A stretch of 15,763 nt of DNA, from contig PHAF01000026.1 in the NCBI GenBank assembly GCA_002841605.1, forward strand, positions 1 to 15,763, written 5' to 3'. The DNA comes from Firmicutes bacterium HGW-Firmicutes-10 (GTDB lineage Bacteria; Bacillota_I; Bacilli_A; Erysipelotrichales; Erysipelotrichaceae). A program made the position numbers and the translations under genes. The first letter of the stretch is position 1. Each line of letters opens with the position of its first letter. Under the pieces are notes generated by a model. It was not told where the DNA came from. It saw only the letters and a program-made list of their open reading frames with translations, and searched no databases. Positions 6,832 through 13,260 of the stretch are shown here, one piece after another.

Positions 6832-8187
6832 ATGGAAAATTGGGATGAATTGACATTAACAATGCTTAAAGAGATCATTGCAAATAAACAAGTAAAAAAA
6901 TTGCGTGAGATTTTTGAAGAAGTCAACATCGTCGACTTGGCGGAAATGGCTGAGCAATGTACCTTGAGCGAGGTTCTTTTTGTCTTTAAGACGGTTAAAA
7001 AAGACGTCACGGCTGATTTATTTGCGTATCTGTCTGTGGATAAACAAGAAGAACTGATCAGAACCTTCACAGGACCGGAAATCAAAAGTATTTTGGATAA
7101 TTTATACTTAGATGATGTGGTTGACTTTTTGGAGGAAATGCCGGAAAGCATCGTTAAGAAAGTCCTTCAAAATGCGACCAGTGAGCAGCGGGCAGAAATC
7201 AATACGCTTTTAAGTTATGCACCAAACTCGGCAGGCTCGATCATGACGACGGACTATGTGGAATTGTTTGAGCATCATACGGTTGAAGAGGCGATGGATC
7301 AGATCCGGAAACAAGGTAAAACAGCAGAAACCATCAATACTTGTTTCGTTATAAATAAAAGCAATACTTTGTTAGGTTCTATTTCTTTGCGTGAGATTCT
7401 TTTTGCTTCTGAAGATAAGGAAATCTGTGAAATTATGGATACGGACATTGTGGCAGTAACTACCGGCGATGACCAAGAAGAAGTTGGCCGCATTTTTCAG
7501 AAGTATGATATTTCGGTGGTTGGGGTTGTCAACAGCCAGTTTAAACTCGTTGGAATCATTACCGTCGATGATGTTATCGACGTATTAGAAGAAGAAGCAA
7601 CCGAGGATATTCATTTAATGGCTGGTATCCGTCCGGTCGAGGGGTCTTATTTGGAATCCAATGTGTGGGAAATTTTTAAAAGCCGTATCCCATGGCTGTT
7701 GATTTTGATGATTCCGGCAACGCTGACAGGTATGATCATTGCAGGGAACTCGGCTATTTTACTGATTGTTCCTTCTTTGGTCAATTTTATTCCGATGTTG
7801 ATGGATACGGCGGGAAATGCCGGTTCGCAGGCTAGTGCAATGGTCATCCGGGGAATCGTTGTCGATGATTTGTCGATAAAAGATTTTTTGGCGGTTCTGT
7901 TTAAAGAGCTTAGGGCATCCTTTATGACTGGGTTGATTTTGTTTGTGATCAACACCTTAAGAATATTGATATTTATGCCAAATGTTGGTATAACCGTTGC
8001 GATTTTGGTGTCTTTCACAGTTTTTCTTACCATCACACTGGCTAATCTGATCGGTGGTTTGTTACCTTTGTTTGCGTTGATATTGAAAATTGATCCGGCT
8101 TCGATGTCGGGTCCGGTCATTACGACGTTGGTCGACGCTGTTTCTTTGCTTGTATATTTTTCAATCGCGATTGCGGTTTTGGGCTAA
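6832..8187 (+). CDS. mgtE: MgtE-type magnesium channel, copy 1
   Basis: The 451-aa protein has the full MgtE layout: a cytoplasmic alpha-helical N domain (about residues 10-130, ending LLSYAPNSAGSIMTTDYV), two CBS domains (about 137-255), a linking plug helix and a C-terminal channel with about five membrane helices (from ~283). Channel signatures are AGNAGSQASAMVIRG (327-341) and DPASMSGPVITTLVD (421-435), with Asp435 at the position of the main Mg2+-binding acid. MgtE proteins let Mg2+ into the cell and close when the CBS and N domains bind Mg2+. The ribosome binding site is AGGAGGTGC. A second mgtE follows 12 bp later. No M-box is upstream, so control is probably at the protein level. Confidence 0.95.
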   Translation: MENWDELTLTMLKEIIANKQVKKLREIFEEVNIVDLAEMAEQCTLSEVLFVFKTVKKDVTADLFAYLSVDKQEELIRTFTGPEIKSILDNLYLDDVVDFLEEMPESIVKKVLQNATSEQRAEINTLLSYAPNSAGSIMTTDYVELFEHHTVEEAMDQIRKQGKTAETINTCFVINKSNTLLGSISLREILFASEDKEICEIMDTDIVAVTTGDDQEEVGRIFQKYDISVVGVVNSQFKLVGIITVDDVIDVLEEEATEDIHLMAGIRPVEGSYLESNVWEIFKSRIPWLLILMIPATLTGMIIAGNSAILLIVPSLVNFIPMLMDTAGNAGSQASAMVIRGIVVDDLSIKDFLAVLFKELRASFMTGLILFVINTLRILIFMPNVGITVAILVSFTVFLTITLANLIGGLLPLFALILKIDPASMSGPVITTLVDAVSLLVYFSIAIAVLG

Positions 8188-8199
8188 AGGAGGTTAACC

Positions 8200-9558
8200 A
8201 TGGTTGAAATGATGGATATTACTTCCCAACAATTGAGTGAACTGATCGAGTTGCGTCAAGTTAGGAATTTACGTTCGATCTTTGATGAGTATAACTTGAT
8301 TGACTTAGCGGAAATTGTTGAGCAGTTGCAGTTGAAGGAAATTTTGTTTTTATTCAAGACGTTAAAGAAAGATATTACAGCTCAGATTTTTACTTATCTG
8401 ACTTATGAGAAAAAGCAGGAAATCATTCAATCGTTCACATCCGTTGAAATTATGGCAATGTTGGATAATTTGTATACGGATGATATCGTAGATTTCTTAG
8501 AGGAAATGCCGGCGAATATCGTCAAGCAAGTTTTGAACTCTGCAAGCGCGGAGCAACGTGCGGACATCAATTTACTTTTAAGTTATCCTGAGTATTCTGC
8601 GGGTTCGATCATGTCTACGGATTTTGTGGAACTTGAGGCAACGGATACGGTGGCTCGGGCTATTCGGAAAATTAAACAGCAAGGTAAAACGGCTGAGACC
8701 ATCAGTGTCAGTTATGTCATTTCTCAAAATCGTGAACTGGTAGGTACCGTTCGATTGAGAGATATACTTTTAGCAGAAACTGAGGATACGATTGAAGATT
8801 TGATGGATGTCGATGTCATTTCTGTTAAGACGCATGATGATCAGGAGTCGGTTGCTCATGTGATTAAGCGATATGATATTACGGTTGTTCCGGTGGTAAA
8901 CGATGAGAATCGTCTGATTGGAATTATTACGGTCGATGATATCATTGATATTTTGGAAGATGAAGTAACTGAAGATATTCAAAAAATGGCAGCAATCATG
9001 CCGATCGAGGGATCTTATTTGAAGATGTCGATCAAAGAGATGACGAAGAGCCGGATTACGTGGTTGTTGGTACTGATGGTTTCCGCAACGTTTACCGGTA
9101 CCATTATTTCGGGATATGAGGATGCTTTGCTTTTAATTCCTGCTTTAGCAGCTTCTATTCCGTTGATTATGTCAACAGCAGGGAATGCAGGCTCTCAGGC
9201 GTCTGCGATGGTCATTCGTGGTATTGCAGTTGGAGAATTATCGGTGAGTGATTACTTGAAAGTCATCTTCAAGGAAGTACAGGTAGCGATCCTTAGCGGT
9301 TTGGTATTGTTTGCGATCAACTGGTTGCGTCTGATGATATTCACGCCGGAAACAAGTATGACTGTAGATTTGGTTATTTCTTTGACACTGATGCTTACGG
9401 TGGTGATTTCTAAGCTTGTCGGTGGTGTTTTACCATTGATTGCCATGTTTTTTAAGCAGGACCCAGCCGCAATGGCGGCTCCATTGATTACAACTATGGT
9501 CGATGCAGTGGCTTTGATGATTTATTTCAGTCTGGCAGTGTCTATGTTGGGTTTATAA
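8200..9558 (+). CDS. mgtE: MgtE-type magnesium channel, copy 2
   Basis: The 452-aa paralogue aligns with copy 1 essentially without gaps: N domain, two CBS domains, five membrane helices, AGNAGSQASAMVIRG kept exactly. It differs in the pore segment, DPAAMAAPLITTMVD in place of DPASMSGPVITTLVD. The second CBS keeps the usual ITVVPVVN, where copy 1 has a glycine instead of the proline. The start ATG at 8200 follows AAGGAGGTTAACC, 12 bp after the copy 1 stop, so both are in one operon and probably arose by tandem duplication. The two may be redundant, form mixed dimers, or differ in ion or gating threshold; sequence alone does not decide. Confidence 0.94.
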   Translation: MVEMMDITSQQLSELIELRQVRNLRSIFDEYNLIDLAEIVEQLQLKEILFLFKTLKKDITAQIFTYLTYEKKQEIIQSFTSVEIMAMLDNLYTDDIVDFLEEMPANIVKQVLNSASAEQRADINLLLSYPEYSAGSIMSTDFVELEATDTVARAIRKIKQQGKTAETISVSYVISQNRELVGTVRLRDILLAETEDTIEDLMDVDVISVKTHDDQESVAHVIKRYDITVVPVVNDENRLIGIITVDDIIDILEDEVTEDIQKMAAIMPIEGSYLKMSIKEMTKSRITWLLVLMVSATFTGTIISGYEDALLLIPALAASIPLIMSTAGNAGSQASAMVIRGIAVGELSVSDYLKVIFKEVQVAILSGLVLFAINWLRLMIFTPETSMTVDLVISLTLMLTVVISKLVGGVLPLIAMFFKQDPAAMAAPLITTMVDAVALMIYFSLAVSMLGL

Positions 9559-9575
9559 TTGATTTTTGGTATAAT
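9547..9575 (+). promoter_or_regulatory. promoter of the deoD operon
   Basis: TTGGGT (9547-9552), 17-bp spacer and a perfect TATAAT (9570-9575). The -35 lies within the last codons of the upstream mgtE, and no terminator separates them, so some read-through is possible. Confidence 0.65.
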
Positions 9576-9600
9576 TGACTTGTAAGTAAAGGAGAAATTT

Positions 9601-10311
9601 ATGTCTACACCACATAACAAGGCAGTTGAGGGGCAAATTGCGAAGACAGTTTTGATGCCGGGGGATCCGCTTCGGGCGAAGTTTATAGCTGAGAATTTTT
9701 TAGAGAATGTTGAGATGTTTAATGATGTTCGTAACATGTTTGGATACACGGGAACTTATAAGGGTCACAAAATTTCTGTGATGGGTTCGGGCATGGGTAT
9801 GCCGAGCATCGGGATTTATTCTTATGAACTATATTCTTTCTATGGTGTTGAGAATATCATTCGGATTGGATCTGCGGGTTCTTATAGCAAGGATGTCAAT
9901 TTGTATGATGTCGTATTGGCGGATAGTGCTCGGAGTGAGTCGAGTTTTGCCTTAACGGCATTTGGTTATAAGGAAGATGTCATGTTACCATCTGTAAAAC
10001 TAAATGGTAAACTGATTTCGGCGGCTGAGCGTTTGAATATCCCGTTTGCTTTGGGACGGATTCATTCCAGTGATGTGTTCTATCGTGATTCGGGTGTCTC
10101 TTTTGAGGATATTTTCAAGCAAACCGGTTCGGTAGCGGTTGAGATGGAGTCGTTTGCATTGTTTGCCAATGCGAAGAAATTAGGTAAGCATGCGGCTTGT
10201 TTAGTGACGATTTCGGATTCACTGGTGACACATGAAGTCACATCACCGGAAGAACGTCAGAATTCTTTTACCAAGATGATGCAAATTGCTTTGGAAATGG
10301 CTTTTGAATAG
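9601..10311 (+). CDS. deoD: purine-nucleoside phosphorylase, DeoD (hexameric) type
   Basis: The 236 residues match the usual DeoD length. Visible family motifs are the N-terminal His5 contact, MPGDPLRAK (19-27, phosphate site), MGSGMGMPSIGIYSYEL (61-77), IRIGSAGS (87-94), VAVEMES (178-184, ribose-binding glutamate) and ISDS (204-207, catalytic Asp206 for purine recognition). The enzyme cleaves purine (deoxy)nucleosides with phosphate to give the base and (deoxy)ribose-1-phosphate in nucleoside salvage. The start follows AAAGGAGAAATTT. A small CxxC metal-binding gene follows 18 bp downstream before a shared terminator; no functional tie between the two is obvious. Confidence 0.96.
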   Translation: MSTPHNKAVEGQIAKTVLMPGDPLRAKFIAENFLENVEMFNDVRNMFGYTGTYKGHKISVMGSGMGMPSIGIYSYELYSFYGVENIIRIGSAGSYSKDVNLYDVVLADSARSESSFALTAFGYKEDVMLPSVKLNGKLISAAERLNIPFALGRIHSSDVFYRDSGVSFEDIFKQTGSVAVEMESFALFANAKKLGKHAACLVTISDSLVTHEVTSPEERQNSFTKMMQIALEMAFE

Positions 10312-10329
10312 GCCGAAAGGAGAAGCAAA

Positions 10330-10521
10330 ATGAAACATATTATATTTGTTAAGGATATGAACTGTGAACATTGTGTTAAGCGGATCACTGAAGCACTTAG
10401 TGAGACCAGGGTTGATTTTGAGATCAATCTTGAGCGTCAGGCAGTGATTGTCGAGGGTCGCAATGATATTGTTCATATTGCGAAAATGGCAATTCGCGAG
10501 GCGGGGTATACGGTTGAATAG
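10330..10521 (+). CDS. small heavy-metal-associated (HMA) domain protein, CopZ-like
   Basis: The 63-aa protein is a single ferredoxin-like HMA domain with the metal loop MNCEHC (residues 10-15, Cys12 and Cys15) and the family ending AIREAGYTVE. Such proteins bind Cu(I) or similar soft metals and pass them to P-type ATPases or regulators. It is slightly shorter than typical CopZ (~68 aa) and has no copper ATPase or CsoR gene beside it, so the metal and partner are open. The start follows AAGGAGAAGCAAA, 18 bp after deoD, and the stop codon lies at the base of the operon terminator. Confidence 0.85.
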   Translation: MKHIIFVKDMNCEHCVKRITEALSETRVDFEINLERQAVIVEGRNDIVHIAKMAIREAGYTVE

Positions 10522-10548
10522 GCCTGAGTAATCAGGCCTGTTTTTTTT
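10520..10548 (+). terminator. intrinsic terminator of the deoD operon
   Basis: AGGCCTGA (10520-10527), loop GTAA, TCAGGCCT (10532-10539), then G and eight T residues. Confidence 0.93.
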
Positions 10549-10567
10549 ATAAAATGCTTAAAAATAC

Positions 10568-10596
10568 TTGCACAAAATCAGTGCGTATGATAACAT
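10568..10596 (+). promoter_or_regulatory. promoter of the tRNA cluster
   Basis: TTGCAC (10568-10573), 17-bp spacer, TAACAT (10591-10596), about 30 bp before tRNA-Ser. Confidence 0.5.
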
Positions 10597-10627
10597 AAAA
10601 AGGCGCTAAGTTGGTCAGCAAGTGTAT

Positions 10628-10718
10628 GGAGATGTACTCAAGAGGCTGAAGAGGTGCCCCTGCTAAGGGTATAGGTCGGGAAACTGGCGCGAGGGTTCAA
10701 ATCCCTCCATCTCCGCCA
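10628..10718 (+). tRNA. tRNA-Ser (anticodon GCU)
   Basis: The acceptor stem GGAGATG (10628-10634) pairs with CATCTCC (10708-10714), with discriminator G and encoded CCA. The anticodon arm is TGCCC-CTGCTAA-GGGTA, anticodon GCT. A long variable arm (GGTCGGGAAACTGGC region) and a GGGTTCAAATCCC T arm are present. At 91 nt it is a class II tRNA. Confidence 0.95.
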
Positions 10719-10733
10719 TTCTTAGATAAAAAC

Positions 10734-10809
10734 GGTTCAGTGGTGTAGTGGTTAACATGCCTCCCTGTCACGGAGGAGATCGCGGGTTCGATCCCCGTCT
10801 GGACCGCCA
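10734..10809 (+). tRNA. tRNA-Asp (anticodon GUC)
   Basis: The acceptor stem GGTTCAG (10734-10740) pairs with CTGGACC (10799-10805) with one wobble, followed by G and encoded CCA. The anticodon arm is CCTCC-CTGTCAC-GGAGG, and the T arm contains GGGTTCGATCCCC. It is 76 nt long. Confidence 0.96.
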
Positions 10810-10818
10810 TTATTTTTT

Positions 10819-10892
10819 GCAGGTGTAGTTCAATGGTAGAACACGACCTTGCCAAGGTTGATACGGGGGTTCAATTCCCCTCACCTGCTCCA
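10819..10892 (+). tRNA. tRNA-Gly (anticodon GCC), probable phage integration target
   Basis: The acceptor stem GCAGGTG (10819-10825) pairs with CACCTGC (10882-10888), then T and encoded CCA. The anticodon arm is CGACC-TTGCCAA-GGTTG and the T arm GGGGGTTCAATTCCCC. It is 74 nt long. A phage integrase gene lies immediately downstream, pointing toward it, which marks the 3' end as the likely attachment site. Confidence 0.95.
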
Positions 10893-10930
10893 TGTGCATT
10901 TTAAGCCCTAAATCAGGGCTTTTTTCATGC
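10860..10930. other. probable attL region at the tRNA-Gly 3' end
   Basis: Tyrosine integrases often use the 3' half of a tRNA gene as core site and restore an intact gene on integration. Here tRNA-Gly is complete and phage sequence starts within a few tens of bases. The exact core cannot be set without the other junction, which is outside the window. Confidence 0.55.
10903..10925 (+). terminator. terminator of the tRNA cluster
   Basis: AAGCCCT (10903-10909), loop AAATC, AGGGCTT (10915-10921), then TTTT. It may belong to the host or to the phage side of the junction. Confidence 0.85.
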
Positions 10931-10931
10931 C

Positions 10932-10953
10932 GTGACTATACAGTGACTATACA
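10932..10953. repeat. tandem 11-bp direct repeat, candidate integrase arm sites
   Basis: GTGACTATACA occurs at 10932-10942 and again immediately at 10943-10953. A third exact copy lies near the end of the integrase gene (11033-11043). Confidence 0.7.
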
Positions 10954-10999
10954 ATTCAAATAAATATACGTTTTCTGGAGCGAAAAAATAACTGCTCCA

Positions 11000-11031
11000 A
11001 AAGAAAACGAAACTCATTGATAAGTCTCGTT
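11000..11031 (-). terminator. terminator of the integrase transcript
   Basis: On the - strand AACGAGACT (from 11031) pairs with AGTTTCGTT (to 11006) with one G-U wobble, giving nine pairs, followed by TTCTTTT. A second hairpin (GTTTTC/TGGAGC arms, 10970-11008) lies just beyond it. Confidence 0.7.
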
Positions 11032-11032
11032 T

Positions 11033-11055
11033 GTGACTATACAGATGACTGTACT
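11033..11055. repeat. third exact and fourth degenerate copy of the 11-bp repeat
   Basis: GTGACTATACA at 11033-11043 is followed after 1 bp by ATGACTGTACT (11045-11055, 8 of 11 matches), which runs into the integrase stop codon. The pair mirrors the tandem pair at 10932-10953. Confidence 0.65.
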
Positions 11056-12121
11056 AGAATGTTTTCAGAATCGTCATCAGGTTCTCTTCCGATTCCTTCA
11101 TCAGATGGGTATAGACCTTCAAGGTCATATTGACATCAGAGTGGCCCAGTCGCTTTGAGACGGCAACAATGTTGGCACCTTTGCTGATCAGGTTGGATGC
11201 ATGACTGTGTCGCAGATCATGGACCCGGATCACCGGCAAGAGTGGAAGGTTATCTTTGGCCAATGCCTCGTTGCATCTGGTGATCGCATCCACGAACTGT
11301 CTTTGGATCGAAGAGATCCCAACCGGCTCGCTATCTCCAAACAGGAAGCGACCTGGACGCTTTAGAAGCGGGTTCAACATCTCGACCATATGTTCATCCA
11401 ACTGAATCTTTCGCTTGCTGGCGACGTTTTTTAGGGGCCGAAAGCCAACGGTGTTAGATCGGATGCTTTTGTCGATATTGAGGATTCCGTTTTTGAGATC
11501 TGTTTTGAGTAAGGCTTTTCCTTCGCTGCGTCTTAGACCGGTGCGAAAGAGTAGGGTGAAGTAACACTGGAAGACATCACTGTCCACATACTTGATAAAT
11601 TGATCAAATTGCTCTGGGGTCCAAACCTGCATGTCTTTCTTGTCATCACTGTTGCTGGAGAGCTTGGAAAGCATCTTGGTTTGATCTTTGAAGTCGTAGA
11701 AATTGTAGGCAAAGCGTGAGATCGATTTGACCAGAGTGATCGCTTTGTTCTTGTAACTCTTAGAGTAGGATGAATCCAGGATCGCCGATCGGATTGAAAT
11801 GTAGTCTTTGGATCGGATCGCGGTGAACTTTCTGGGATAGAGTGGTTTCAGGAACAGATCAGCCACATGCCGGTACTCATGGATCGAATCCGCATTGGCA
11901 GTGCCTTTCTTGTTCTCAAGAAACTTCTCAACGATCTCTGCATACGTGATTGACTGGCTAGCCGAAGGATTTAAACTCTTACGGAATTCAGTCTCGTAGT
12001 TTTGTGCTTCGCGTTTGGTCTCAAAGCCGCGTTTGGTATGCACCACGGCTTTACCGGTGGTATCTCGGTATGCAGCACTGACATACCAAGTCTTTCTCTG
12101 AACATCTCTATAAACGGCCAT
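11054..12121 (-). CDS. int: phage tyrosine integrase with arm-binding domain
   Basis: The start at 12121 (355 aa, MAVYRDVQRKTWYVS) is preferred because GGAGG (12131-12135) precedes it by 9 nt; an upstream in-frame ATG at 12163 has no such site. Residues 1-50 look like an AP2-like arm DNA-binding domain (WYVSAAYRDTTGKAVVHTKRGFETKREA), residues ~55-150 like the SAM-like core-binding domain, and ~165-350 like the catalytic domain. Catalytic residues are visible: Arg197 in TGLRRSE, His301 and Arg304 in HDLRH, His327 in LGHSD and Tyr337 in VYTHL. It integrates and excises the phage at the tRNA-Gly 3' end. It is transcribed toward the attachment site, downstream of the repressor gene, with a hairpin-rich 103-bp gap between them. 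Confidence 0.95.
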   Translation of the reverse strand: MAVYRDVQRKTWYVSAAYRDTTGKAVVHTKRGFETKREAQNYETEFRKSLNPSASQSITYAEIVEKFLENKKGTANADSIHEYRHVADLFLKPLYPRKFTAIRSKDYISIRSAILDSSYSKSYKNKAITLVKSISRFAYNFYDFKDQTKMLSKLSSNSDDKKDMQVWTPEQFDQFIKYVDSDVFQCYFTLLFRTGLRRSEGKALLKTDLKNGILNIDKSIRSNTVGFRPLKNVASKRKIQLDEHMVEMLNPLLKRPGRFLFGDSEPVGISSIQRQFVDAITRCNEALAKDNLPLLPVIRVHDLRHSHASNLISKGANIVAVSKRLGHSDVNMTLKVYTHLMKESEENLMTILKTF

Positions 12122-12123
12122 AT

Positions 12124-12150
12124 TTGAGGTCCTCCATTTTTTGTTATAAT
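12124..12150 (+). promoter_or_regulatory. possible promoter for an antisense small RNA
   Basis: On the + strand TTGAGG (12124-12129), a short 15-bp spacer and a perfect TATAAT (12145-12150) lie just before a two-hairpin segment ending in a terminator. It overlaps the leader and ribosome binding site of int on the other strand. Confidence 0.45.
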
Positions 12151-12153
12151 GAA

Positions 12154-12220
12154 GGTACAACAATCTCTACCCTGAGTTTCTGTTGTACCGCATCCCTGGT
12201 CGCACAGGGATGTTTTTTAT
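12154..12220 (+). ncRNA. candidate two-hairpin small RNA between int and the repressor
   Basis: Hairpin A is GGTACAACA (12154-12162) with TGTTGTACC (12181-12189), nine perfect pairs around an 18-nt loop. Hairpin B is CATCCCTG (12191-12198) with CAGGGATG (12205-12212), eight perfect pairs, followed by TTTTTT, a classic terminator only in the + direction. No + strand gene reads into it, and a -10 element sits 4 bp upstream. The product would be about 60-65 nt and antisense to the leader between the repressor and int. Alternative: structured leader of int with a chance T run. Confidence 0.45.
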
Positions 12221-12224
12221 TGTC

Positions 12225-12857
12225 TTATAGTTCGTGGGCGGCGCAAGCCCAAACCAGCTTGCCTAGGATCTGGACATCCGGCTCATCCTTACTAAACATG
12301 AAAGGCTTATGAGCAGGATTGAAACTGAGGGGCTCAAGCACAATATAGTCTGTCAGGCGAATAAAGCGCTTCAGCGTTGCGTCATCACCATTCACTAAGA
12401 TTGCTCCAACCTCTCCGTTCTCCAGCACTGAAGTCTTCTGTAGGACCGCAATATAGCCGTCTGGTATGATCCGGTTCATACTGTCTCCGGTAACGATCAA
12501 GCCAAAGAGATTGTCTTTCTTCGCTAACCATCCTGGGATATCGATTTCACCCAAGTCGTTTTGAATGGCCTCAAAGGGAGAGCCAGCTGCGATCCGCCCA
12601 TAGACTGGGATCTTTTTGGCACGAACGATTCGACTCACCGGCGCAAACACCTGGTTATCGATTCGCCCCAGAAGGAAGTTGACATCGATGTTAAAGTAAT
12701 CCGTTATTCGTGTAAGGAGTTCAAGATCAGGTTGGCGTGATCCTTGCTCATACATACTGACCGTACTCTCGGCAAGCTCAAGATCCTGAGCGAGTTGTTT
12801 CTGAGTTAAGCCGGATGCTTTTCTTAATTCTCGTAAACGTTCACTAAAAGTAGCCAT
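12225..12857 (-). CDS. CI-type phage repressor, XRE helix-turn-helix plus S24 peptidase
   Basis: The start at 12857 (210 aa) follows GAGGTGAACCTT; a longer reading from 13037 would cross the divergent promoters and the Cro-like gene. Residues 5-62 are an XRE helix-turn-helix (LRKASGLTQKQLAQDLELAESTVSMYEQG). Residues ~80-205 are a LexA/CI S24 domain with cleavage site Ala91-Gly92, catalytic Ser126 in GDSMN and Lys163 in ATLKRF. It should hold the lysogenic state by blocking the rightward early promoter and should cleave itself after RecA activation in DNA damage. Its promoter is TTGCGT-17-TATACT on the - strand. A perfect palindrome covers its ribosome binding site, which suggests self-regulation. 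Confidence 0.95.
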   Translation of the reverse strand: MATFSERLRELRKASGLTQKQLAQDLELAESTVSMYEQGSRQPDLELLTRITDYFNIDVNFLLGRIDNQVFAPVSRIVRAKKIPVYGRIAAGSPFEAIQNDLGEIDIPGWLAKKDNLFGLIVTGDSMNRIIPDGYIAVLQKTSVLENGEVGAILVNGDDATLKRFIRLTDYIVLEPLSFNPAHKPFMFSKDEPDVQILGKLVWACAAHEL

Positions 12858-12861
12858 AAGG

Positions 12862-12876
12862 TTCACCTCAGGTGAA
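12862..12876. promoter_or_regulatory. palindromic operator candidate over the repressor ribosome binding site
   Basis: TTCACCT-C-AGGTGAA is a perfect 7-1-7 palindrome. It lies between the repressor -10 and start codon and contains its Shine-Dalgarno on the - strand. Confidence 0.5.
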
Positions 12877-12905
12877 AGTATAGCACACGCAACGTGGGAA
12901 CGCAA
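12877..12905 (-). promoter_or_regulatory. leftward promoter of the repressor
   Basis: On the - strand TTGCGT (12900-12905), 17-bp spacer, TATACT (12877-12882). The 8-bp direct repeat ACGCAACG (12887-12894 and 12900-12907, + strand) overlaps the -35. Confidence 0.7.
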
Positions 12906-12910
12906 CGATA

Positions 12911-12943
12911 ACATTTCAAAATGTGCTAGACTTTCAGTGTGAA
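12911..12943. promoter_or_regulatory. operator-like palindromes in the divergent control region
   Basis: ACATTT-CA-AAATGT (12911-12924) and TTCA-GTG-TGAA (12933-12943) flank or overlap the rightward -35. The second is a weaker analogue of the palindrome at 12862-12876. Confidence 0.45.
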
Positions 12944-12955
12944 GTCTTTTAGAAT
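12927..12955 (+). promoter_or_regulatory. rightward early promoter
   Basis: TAGACT (12927-12932), 17-bp spacer, TAGAAT (12950-12955). It is a moderate match placed as expected for the Cro-side promoter, overlapping operator-like palindromes. Confidence 0.5.
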
Positions 12956-13014
12956 ATCCTTGCGGGCCGAGATTAGGCTTGTTGTTTCCCGCTCTGGGAC
13001 AAGGAGGACGTCGT

Positions 13015-13215
13015 TTGGATCGAGTAAAGGTTGGCATGCGCTTGATGGCATTGAGAGGGTCGAAAACCCGGGAAGAAGTGGCTTATTTCACGAAAATCAC
13101 GGTGAAATCGCTGGAATCCTATGAAAGAGGGTACCGGATGCCGGTGGATGCAGCCAAAGTGAAGTTGGCCAGATACTATGGAGTAACGGTAGATTCGATC
13201 TTCTATGCGGAATAA
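13015..13215 (+). CDS. Cro-like XRE helix-turn-helix protein, TTG start
   Basis: The start is placed at TTG 13015 (66 aa) because AAGGAGG (13001-13007) lies 7 nt before it and the first XRE helix begins at about residue 4. An ATG at 13036 is a weaker choice that would cut into that helix. The helix-turn-helix covers most of the protein (VGMRLMALRGSKTREEVAYFTKITVKSLESYERGYRMP). It is divergent from the repressor, as Cro is in lambda-like control regions, and should act on the same operators to favour lytic growth. The TTG start may keep its level low. It is followed at once by a perfect palindrome (13216-13230). Confidence 0.85.
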   Translation: MDRVKVGMRLMALRGSKTREEVAYFTKITVKSLESYERGYRMPVDAAKVKLARYYGVTVDSIFYAE

Positions 13216-13230
13216 CGCACAAAATGTGCG
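13216..13230. promoter_or_regulatory. perfect palindrome after the Cro-like gene
   Basis: CGCACA-AAA-TGTGCG starts immediately after the stop codon. It shares CAAAATGTGC with 12917-12926 in the divergent control region. There is no T run, so it is an operator candidate rather than a terminator. Confidence 0.5.
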
Positions 13231-13260
13231 GATAATCTGAAAGAAGGGAAGGGAAGTGCG

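Noticed and set aside
10970..11008. Interrupted inverted repeat GTTTTC-TGGAGC after the integrase gene.
   Set aside because: It has a 3-nt bulge and follows a better terminator at 11000-11031; recorded only as extra secondary structure.
12122..12163. A 14-residue N-terminal extension of the integrase.
   Set aside because: There is no ribosome binding site for the upstream ATG, and it would cross the 12131-12135 GGAGG that fits the later start.
12858..13037. A 60-residue N-terminal extension of the repressor.
   Set aside because: It would run through both divergent promoters and the Cro-like start; the helix-turn-helix begins properly at 12857 after a ribosome binding site.
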